Positions 58,777-64,000 of a stretch of 64,000 nt of DNA are shown here, one piece after another. Below the pieces are notes generated by a model, which was given only the letters and a program-made list of their open reading frames with translations, had not been told where the DNA came from and did not search any database. The DNA is from JAIBBV01 sp044347745 (GTDB lineage Bacteria > Bdellovibrionota_C > UBA2361 > JAFLCA01). The stretch lies in NCBI GenBank assembly GCA_044347745.1, contig JBIKUD010000009.1, positions 33,055 to 97,054 on the forward strand, read 5' to 3'. Position numbers and translations under genes: made by a program. Every line of letters begins with the position of its first letter. Position 1 is the stretch's first letter.

Positions 58777-59166
58777 TTATCTGCTACGTAATCCTCTATG
58801 CACGGATTCATCTCATTACGAGAGACCTCATGCACGAGAAAAACGAAATTTATTATTCCAAGTACACATTCAAAGCGCATAGCCCTTTCGGACCATGACT
58901 ACTTTGTAATCATCTTGAATCACCTTGCTCGAACTGTTGCTGTATAGCTTCTACCCATAACCAGATTGTCCAGCCCACCAGAGTTCTCCTACGATCAGAG
59001 CGCCCTAGCTGCGGCCCCACTCGGATTCGATTTTACTCGAGCTCCGTCAGAAGGGTTTTGCAATAAAAACCTTCTGCAGTGCAAAGTCAAGCATCCGAAG
59101 ATTATTTTCTCCGGTCAGTTTTTCACCCAATGCCGTGAATTTGCTGAGAATCAGTGTTCTCAGAGG
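58777..59166 (-). other. Long 5' leader of the rRNA operon
   Basis: About 390 nt between the predicted transcription start and 16S. It includes an imperfect hairpin at 59048-59076 (CAGAAGG..CCTTCTG). No clear boxA antitermination sequence was identified. No gene. Confidence 0.5.
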
Positions 59167-59173
59167 GAAGAGG

Positions 59174-59203
59174 AGTGTAGCCTAAGGCATCGAAAAGTGT
59201 CAA
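59174..59203 (-). promoter_or_regulatory. Strong promoter of the rRNA operon
   Basis: Minus strand: TTGACA (59203-59198), 18-nt spacer, TACACT (59179-59174). An A/T-rich tract at about 59221-59250 lies just upstream like an UP element. Perfect -35, -10 at 5 of 6, and the position fits the operon. Confidence 0.75.
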
Positions 59204-59369
59204 CACGTCACAAGAAATTTTGTTACAAAAAATTACAAAATTGTTACTTTTCGCTCATTTTCGCACTATGACACCGTTTTATAATCGCGCCTTTCTTTCT
59301 ACACTAGCAGTATTCTAACCACCCTGGTACTGCTTAAATAATTGATCTTCTTAGATGAATGTACACCTT

Positions 59370-60554
59370 ATGAAAGTCGCTATTAGTGCCGGAGAAGCCT
59401 CGGGTGATGAGCATGCGGCGGCCCTTATCGCTGCCATGAAATCGATTAACGCCAGTTGCGTTTTTCGTGGGATGGGTGGCACGCAACTTAAAGCGGGAGG
59501 CCTGGAGGTGGTAGTTGATGCCTCGACAGATGCTGGATTGATGGGGTTTTTCCCGGTGTTAGCATCGCTACGCCGTATCCACAACTCGCTGCAAGCCATG
59601 CGGAGAATGCTCAAAGAATGGGCTCCAGATCTGCTTATTCTAGTTGATTATCCCGACTTCAATTTGCGCCTTGCCAGACAAGCAAAACAACTCGGCATTC
59701 CCACTTTCTATTACATCCCTCCGAAAATGTGGGCTTGGCGGGCAAGCAGAATTAAGCAGTTTCATCGCTTTATTGATCGCACTGCTTTGATTTTTCCTTT
59801 TGAGAAATCTTTTTTTAAATCCCACCAATACGCAAATGCGTTTTATGTGGGTCACCCTTTCGCCAGTCAGTTTACTGATCCTCCTGCAAACCACGCAGCA
59901 AAAGCTGCGTTTTGCCTGGCTCATGGGATAAACCCCGATTCACATATTGTGGCAATTTTGCCCGGTAGCCGCAGCGCTGAAGTGAAGAAGCTGCTTCCAC
60001 TCAGTTTGGAGGCACTAAAACTTTTGAATGCACGCGTTCCAAATGTGGTGGGAGTAATTGCAGTTGCCGACAGCATTTCAGCAGAATGGATTAATTCACA
60101 AGTCCCTCCGCAATCTCCCGTAGTAGTAGTTAAAGGTGCTACGAAGGATGTATTAAAAAACGCGCGCGTAGGCTTACTAAAATCGGGAACTTCTAATTTA
60201 CAAGCTGCTTTTTTACATTTGCCTTTCGTAATGTATTACCAAGCATCTGCGCTGTCTGCCTTTATTGCTAAAAGGCTTGTTTCGCTGAAAGAGTATTCAC
60301 CTGTAAACATTATTCGTCCGGGCACGGTGCCAGAATTACTTCAAAAAGAAGTGAACCCCAGGCGCATTGCTGATGAACTTGCAAAAATACTAAGCTCAGT
60401 AACGCTGCAAAAAGAAATGATTCAAGGACTTCAAGAAGTGCAGAATTGCCTTATGGCTTTTGATGAGCATGCACTATTTAAAGGCACCAATTCTGCGGCG
60501 GAGCGAGCTGCGAGACTCGCGATAGATCTGGTTAAGAAACCAACACAAGCTTGA
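59370..60554 (+). CDS. lpxB: Lipid-A-disaccharide synthase
   Basis: Joins UDP-2,3-diacylglucosamine and lipid X to give the lipid A disaccharide at the inner-membrane face. 394 aa from the ATG at 59370 (MKVAISAGEASGDEHAA, the family's usual start; another ATG is at 59355). ELKAGG-like KAGGLEVV, RIHNSLQAMRRML, LILVDYPDFNLRLARQAKQLGIPTFYYIPPKMWAW, FVGHPF-type YVGHPFAS, LPGSRSAEVKKLLP and LLKSGTSNLQAAFLHLPFVMYYQ are LpxB hallmarks. It stands alone between the rRNA promoter and a tRNA, not in an lpx cluster. Confirms a lipid A outer membrane. TATAAT at 59280 is a possible -10. Confidence 0.95.
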   Translation: MKVAISAGEASGDEHAAALIAAMKSINASCVFRGMGGTQLKAGGLEVVVDASTDAGLMGFFPVLASLRRIHNSLQAMRRMLKEWAPDLLILVDYPDFNLRLARQAKQLGIPTFYYIPPKMWAWRASRIKQFHRFIDRTALIFPFEKSFFKSHQYANAFYVGHPFASQFTDPPANHAAKAAFCLAHGINPDSHIVAILPGSRSAEVKKLLPLSLEALKLLNARVPNVVGVIAVADSISAEWINSQVPPQSPVVVVKGATKDVLKNARVGLLKSGTSNLQAAFLHLPFVMYYQASALSAFIAKRLVSLKEYSPVNIIRPGTVPELLQKEVNPRRIADELAKILSSVTLQKEMIQGLQEVQNCLMAFDEHALFKGTNSAAERAARLAIDLVKKPTQA

Positions 60555-60596
60555 AGTGCTGCATACCTTCTAGCTTATCTTCTTTAGCTTAGTTTC

Positions 60597-60673
60597 TGGC
60601 GTGCCCGAGAAGATTCGAACTTCCGACCTTCGGCTTCGGAGGCCGACGCTCTATCCAGCTGAGCTACGGGCAC
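60597..60673 (-). tRNA. tRNA-Arg (anticodon CCG)
   Basis: Minus strand cloverleaf: acceptor GTGCCCG/CGGGCAC, D arm GCTC..GAGC, anticodon stem TCGGC/GCCGA with loop CTCCGAA, so anticodon CCG (reads CGG), T arm GGAAG-TTCGAAT-CTTCT. CCA is encoded (discriminator G). 77 nt. Confidence 0.95.
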
Positions 60674-60738
60674 AATCAATGCTGGTTTAGCATAGAAATG
60701 TCAATAAATCATCATTGGCAGACAGCCTGGAGTTTAAG

Positions 60739-61569
60739 TTATTCGCCTTCAGTTTTTTCCCAGAAGAGCTCAAAAATAACAGCAAGATTCTCAGCAAGCA
60801 GCGCATCGCGCACCAACATGGCATAATGCGGCTCAACTCTTGTCTTTAATACCAAGACGTATTCGCCCATGATCCAAAGTGTAGCGGTAAATGGAAAATC
60901 CTTTGGTAGTTGTCGCAGAGATCGCCTGCTGCCCGCTGCCGTGGCAACAGCCTCCTTGACCCGACGAGCCGCGGGGCCCTGCGCCGAGAACAACATGACG
61001 CGATCGTGTTCCCGATCTTTGGCGAACTGATACTCTTTCCAATAGTCGACAACCCACTGCCCATAATGCTGCAGAAAGGTCTGATCTTGAAATCCCATCC
61101 ATGGACGGCGAGTCTGGATTACAGAACTGCGCCATGCCCCATCGAGATCATAAAGCATGGCTCGAATTGCGCGCTCCCCCTCATATAGGCGCACCTTTGC
61201 TTCAGATAACTGGTCCCGACCTGATGCAGATCTGAGGTGCTGCGCGATACTTTTACTGGCTGTCAAAGTTGCATTGGCTGCCCTAACCTTTTCCTCAGCT
61301 AAGGCTACAAGCGCTTCAGGACTAGCAGGGAGATAAGAGCTGGCTCCATGCCGTCGTTCGATCGATGCCAATCCACGCTCAACAAGGCTATCAAGTAACG
61401 AGTAGGTTGTCGTACGAACAAGTTTTGCCCGCTTGGCTATGCGGGCGACTGAAGACTGCCCCAATTCAATTAGAGCAATGTAGACCTGAAATTCACGTTG
61501 GCTAAGGCCAAGCTGGCTAGCGAGCAATGTGAGTTGATTAGCAGGAATGGCGGTGTTGTCGAAGCTCAT
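60739..61569 (-). CDS. TrmB-family transcriptional regulator
   Basis: 277 aa from the ATG at 61569 (frame opens at 61620). N-terminal winged helix-turn-helix: LGLSQREFQVYIALIELGQSSVARIAKRAKLVRTTTYSLLDSLVERGLASIERR (about 17-70), then EEKVRAANATLTASKSIAQHL coiled region, and an effector-like C-terminal domain (VRLYEGERAIRAMLYD..). TrmB proteins usually control sugar or solute uptake; here it is divergent from an ABC transporter. A perfect TATAAT -10 lies 8 nt before the ATG, which would give a leaderless or nearly leaderless mRNA. Confidence 0.85.
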   Translation of the reverse strand: MSFDNTAIPANQLTLLASQLGLSQREFQVYIALIELGQSSVARIAKRAKLVRTTTYSLLDSLVERGLASIERRHGASSYLPASPEALVALAEEKVRAANATLTASKSIAQHLRSASGRDQLSEAKVRLYEGERAIRAMLYDLDGAWRSSVIQTRRPWMGFQDQTFLQHYGQWVVDYWKEYQFAKDREHDRVMLFSAQGPAARRVKEAVATAAGSRRSLRQLPKDFPFTATLWIMGEYVLVLKTRVEPHYAMLVRDALLAENLAVIFELFWEKTEGE

Positions 61570-61576
61570 CGACAGA

Positions 61577-61604
61577 ATTATAGCATATAATATCAATATG
61601 ATAT
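61577..61604. promoter_or_regulatory. Overlapping promoter and operator-like palindrome
   Basis: ATATCA (61590-61595) and TGATAT (61599-61604) form a dyad with an ATA spacer, directly between the regulator start and the transporter operon. It adjoins a minus-strand TATAAT (61582-61577) and a plus-strand TATAAT (61586-61591). A good candidate for autoregulated TrmB binding. Confidence 0.45.
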
Positions 61605-61685
61605 ACAGCAGATTTAGCATCTAGTTCTTCACTAGAGACGCATTAACTGTGCCACCAAGTATACTCCGCTTGCAGGAGGTGCTGT

Positions 61686-62519
61686 ATGCGAATCACATTA
61701 AAATTAATTTTTCTCATAATTATTACCAACTCTATGGGCTGCGATGGCAGGCACCACAAAGTAGAGCATGAGCAGACATTTCGTCGCGTCAAAGAATCGC
61801 GCACACTTCGTTGTGGCTACGCTATTTGGCCCAGCACCGTTGAGAAAAATCCAGACGGCACTTTAGGCGGAATCTTCGTCGACTACATGAATCTTTTGGG
61901 ACTGGCCATAAATACTCGCATTGAGTGGACTGCTGAAGTTCCATTTGCTGACCTGGCCACAGCAATTAGCAGCGGACGCGTTGATGCTATCTGTGCTGGC
62001 ATTTGGCCAACCTCCTCACGTGCGCTCGCGTTAACGTTCACCCAACCCATCGCTTATAATACTATCGGCGCTTACGTACGCGCAGACGAAACTCGCATCA
62101 ACTCAGAGGAACTCCCACCAGACGCTATAATCGCTACTATCGACGGAGAGCTTTCAGAATCGCTAAGTCAGCAGCGCTACCCAAAAATAAAACGCTACGC
62201 GCTACCAAAGATGTCAGATGGCGCCATGTTGATGCTCGCACTGACTACCAGAAAGGCCGATATAACATTCACAGATCCCCTTATGGCTAACCGCTATATG
62301 CAAAAACATCCCGGCATGATTCGAGAGCTCAAGCTAGAACGCCCGCTCGCGGCTTTTGGTCTAACCATAGCTTTGGGAAAAGGGGAATTTTCGCTGAAAG
62401 AAGCTATCGATACAGCCACGCAAGAACTTCTTTCAAGTGGGCAGATTGAAGATTTACTGAAGCGTTATGAACAGAAGCCTAACGAATATCTTCGGGTACG
62501 CGAACCATACCGCTGGTAG
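61686..62519 (+). CDS. Solute-binding lipoprotein of a polar-amino-acid-type ABC transporter
   Basis: 277 aa. Signal and lipobox NSMGC with C19, followed by D20 (an Asp at +2, which in E. coli marks retention in the inner membrane). Family 3 binding-protein fold: LRCGYAIWPSTVEKNPDGTLGGIFVDYMNLLG, FADLATAISSGRVDAICAGIWPTSSRALALTFTQPIAYNTIGAYVRA, FTDPLMANRYMQKHPG. AGGAGGT lies 5 nt before the ATG. Likely captures an amino acid or related solute; the ligand is not deducible. Confidence 0.9.
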   Translation: MRITLKLIFLIIITNSMGCDGRHHKVEHEQTFRRVKESRTLRCGYAIWPSTVEKNPDGTLGGIFVDYMNLLGLAINTRIEWTAEVPFADLATAISSGRVDAICAGIWPTSSRALALTFTQPIAYNTIGAYVRADETRINSEELPPDAIIATIDGELSESLSQQRYPKIKRYALPKMSDGAMLMLALTTRKADITFTDPLMANRYMQKHPGMIRELKLERPLAAFGLTIALGKGEFSLKEAIDTATQELLSSGQIEDLLKRYEQKPNEYLRVREPYRW

Positions 62520-62525
62520 GCCGCC

Positions 62526-63188
62526 ATGAACACGATTATTCACTACCTGCCATTGCTTCTTCAGGGTGCGCTAGTCACCTTGGAAATGGCGCTTATTGGC
62601 TGGACCTTAGGTACTGCGTTCGGCTTGCTAATTGCATTCATCGCGCGCTTAGCAAGCAGCGCCCAAGTGCTAGTTCGCTTCCTCGGATATGCCCTTAGCG
62701 CTACTCCATTCTTGGTAACACTAGTTTGGTTGCATTACCCGCTTCAGAGCATATTACAGATAAACTTCCCACCATTCTGGACTGCGACTGCAGCGCTTGT
62801 CTTATACAACTCAATCGCCGTCGCGCAGGTGGTAGATGGCGCGCTTAAACGCTTTCCAGAAGTATTAAATTCGACGGCTATAAGCTGCGGACTTCCGGCT
62901 CGGCAAATCCGTAATCACATTCTCATGCCACTTATTGCTCGGGCGCTTCTGCCAAGCTTACTTGCCCAGCAGGTACAAGTGCTTCACCTCACCATGTTCA
63001 CCAGCCTCATTTCGGTTGATGAATTATTTCGCGAGATTCAACGCGTGATTACTCGAGAGTTTGAACCAGTGCTTTTTTACACACTCCTGGCAGCTTTTTA
63101 TGCGTTCCTTTCACTGCCGCTCATTGCCGGCTCCCGATTTCTTGAAACACGCTGGGCTAGAGAGCTCTCGGGGGCAAATCGTGATTAA
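62526..63188 (+). CDS. ABC transporter permease (HisM/GlnP type)
   Basis: 220 aa, about five TM spans. The N-terminus HYLPLLLQGALVTLEMALIGWTLGTAFGLLIA is the His/Glu/Gln permease start. The EAA-like cytoplasmic loop is FPEVLNSTAISCGLPARQIRNHILMPLIARALLPSLLAQ. Begins 6 bp after the lipoprotein gene. The ATPase gene overlaps its end by 8 bp. Confidence 0.92.
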   Translation: MNTIIHYLPLLLQGALVTLEMALIGWTLGTAFGLLIAFIARLASSAQVLVRFLGYALSATPFLVTLVWLHYPLQSILQINFPPFWTATAALVLYNSIAVAQVVDGALKRFPEVLNSTAISCGLPARQIRNHILMPLIARALLPSLLAQQVQVLHLTMFTSLISVDELFREIQRVITREFEPVLFYTLLAAFYAFLSLPLIAGSRFLETRWARELSGANRD

Positions 63189-63879
63189 GTTATTTAATGT
63201 AACCATTGAACGCTCGCGGCAAGTCATTCTAGATAATGCCTCACTCGAAATTCGAGAGGGAGATATTCTAGGAATATCTGGGCCAAGCGGAGCTGGAAAA
63301 AGTACTTTGTTAAATGTCGCAGCTCTTTTGGTGCCCCCCTCGCAGGGCAAAGTAGAGGTAGCAGGCAGCCCTGTTCGCGCCGGAGATCCTGACTTCATCA
63401 GAGCAGTTGGCGTGACTCTTCTTCAACAATCGTTAGGGCTGTGGCCACACATGACAGCTGGCGAAAATATTCTCCTTCCCTGGCGACATTCTCCGAGACG
63501 AGTAACGCAGAAAAGACTAGACAAACTCAGCGATATGCTAGGGATACAAAACTTACTCAGTCGATTTCCAAGCTCTCTCTCAGGCGGAGAGCGTCAGCGC
63601 ATAGCTCTTGCTCGGCACCTAGCAATTGGGCCACAGCATTTACTGCTTGATGAGCCGACTAGCGCTCTAGATACAGGACATAGGGAATCAGTCGTACAAA
63701 TTTTACGCGAGCTTCTTAAAGAAGGAACGTCGATAACCATCAGCAGTCACGATCAAAAAATTTTCCAGGATTTGGGTGCCAACATACTCAGTATTGAATC
63801 GGGACGGATAATGAATGAACGAAGCACTTCAACCAAAGGCTCTTTCGCCAACCTAGAGGCAAGTGGAACTAGTCTTTGA
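63181..63879 (+). CDS. ABC transporter ATP-binding protein
   Basis: 232 aa from a GTG at 63181, which overlaps the permease stop and gives the family start MIKLFNVTIERS; the open frame extends to 63061 in the permease gene but that part is a shadow. Walker A GPSGAGKST (34-42), Q-loop TLLQQSLG, signature LSGGERQR (133-140), Walker B LLLDEPTSALD (154-164), H-loop ISSHD. Completes the three-gene importer. Confidence 0.93.
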   Translation: MIKLFNVTIERSRQVILDNASLEIREGDILGISGPSGAGKSTLLNVAALLVPPSQGKVEVAGSPVRAGDPDFIRAVGVTLLQQSLGLWPHMTAGENILLPWRHSPRRVTQKRLDKLSDMLGIQNLLSRFPSSLSGGERQRIALARHLAIGPQHLLLDEPTSALDTGHRESVVQILRELLKEGTSITISSHDQKIFQDLGANILSIESGRIMNERSTSTKGSFANLEASGTSL

Positions 63880-64000
63880 ACAAGGCCTATCGCAGTGGGA
63901 TCATCACCCAAATTAATGTCAACAAAGTAATCAGTGTTGCCAGCGAAACCCAAACATCAAGCCTAACTGAGCTCGCTAAGCCCTCTTCTCTTTTGACTGC
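63876..64000 (+). CDS. Possible next operon gene, cut by the window edge
   Basis: A TTG at 63876 overlaps the ATPase stop (TTGA) and opens a frame to the window end reading NKAYRSGIITQINVNKVISV, then ETQTSSLTELAKPSSLL. Start overlap and continuity suggest a co-transcribed enzyme or accessory gene, but about 41 codons are too few to identify it. Confidence 0.35.
   Translation, partial: MNKAYRSGIITQINVNKVISVASETQTSSLTELAKPSSLLT

Noticed and set aside
63753..63953. 66-codon minus-strand ORF at the end of the window
   Set aside because: Antisense to the ATPase gene, with no family features.

Overview
The window comes from a Gram-negative bacterium of moderate GC content. lpxB, an ADP-heptose-type nucleotidyltransferase/phosphatase fusion, wecE, periplasmic lipoproteins and a complete mreBCD-mrdA-rodA cluster point to a didermic rod with LPS-like surface glycans. 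The overall gene style suggests a deltaproteobacterium-like lineage (inference; the 16S gene at 57265-58776 would settle it).

Layout. 0-8.1 kb is housekeeping: dnaK (cut by the window edge) and grpE, divergent recO, a family 2 glycosyltransferase, then a minus-strand run guaB > hypothetical > maf > yggS > fliN > yggT > fmdB-like. 8.2-16.0 kb is the accessory-looking part: a decayed integrase-type transposase and a solitary gene for a protein of about 2,130-2,170 residues that joins an M48-like metalloprotease region, a very long mostly helical middle, and a C-terminal UbiB/ABC1-like kinase region. 16.0-22.7 kb is the cell-shape operon mreB-mreC-mreD-mrdA-rodA plus a secreted protein. 23-28.7 kb holds a small conserved protein, rplS with a clear terminator, a bactofilin, a penicillin-binding transpeptidase with a lysine-rich tail, and cysS. 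28.7-32 kb is a three-gene secreted/membrane cluster of unknown role. 32-36.4 kb has AlkD-like DNA repair, the heptose-type fusion, a DUF4143 ATPase with a striking inverted repeat over its start, and a peroxiredoxin.

36.4-52.7 kb is dominated by surface-polysaccharide functions: a WecD/RffC-like acetyltransferase, WecE aminotransferase, two-TM polyprenyl-type glycosyltransferase, several GT-C-type multi-spanning membrane proteins and galU, mixed with Rsm22-family methyltransferase, LOG-family protein, rnhB and yraN. 53.1-59.2 kb is a full minus-strand rRNA operon (16S-23S-5S) whose 16S-23S spacer has no tRNA that I can find; a good promoter lies upstream and tandem terminator hairpins downstream. 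59.3-64 kb has lpxB, tRNA-Arg(CCG), and a TrmB-like regulator divergent from a polar-amino-acid-type ABC transporter (lipoprotein, permease, ATPase), with a possible next gene running off the end.

The most unusual item is the giant protease/kinase-like protein and its surroundings. Next are the paired perfect hairpins between yggT and the fmdB-like gene, the 20-bp inverted repeat at the DUF4143 ATPase start, and the secreted gene cluster at 28.7-32 kb.
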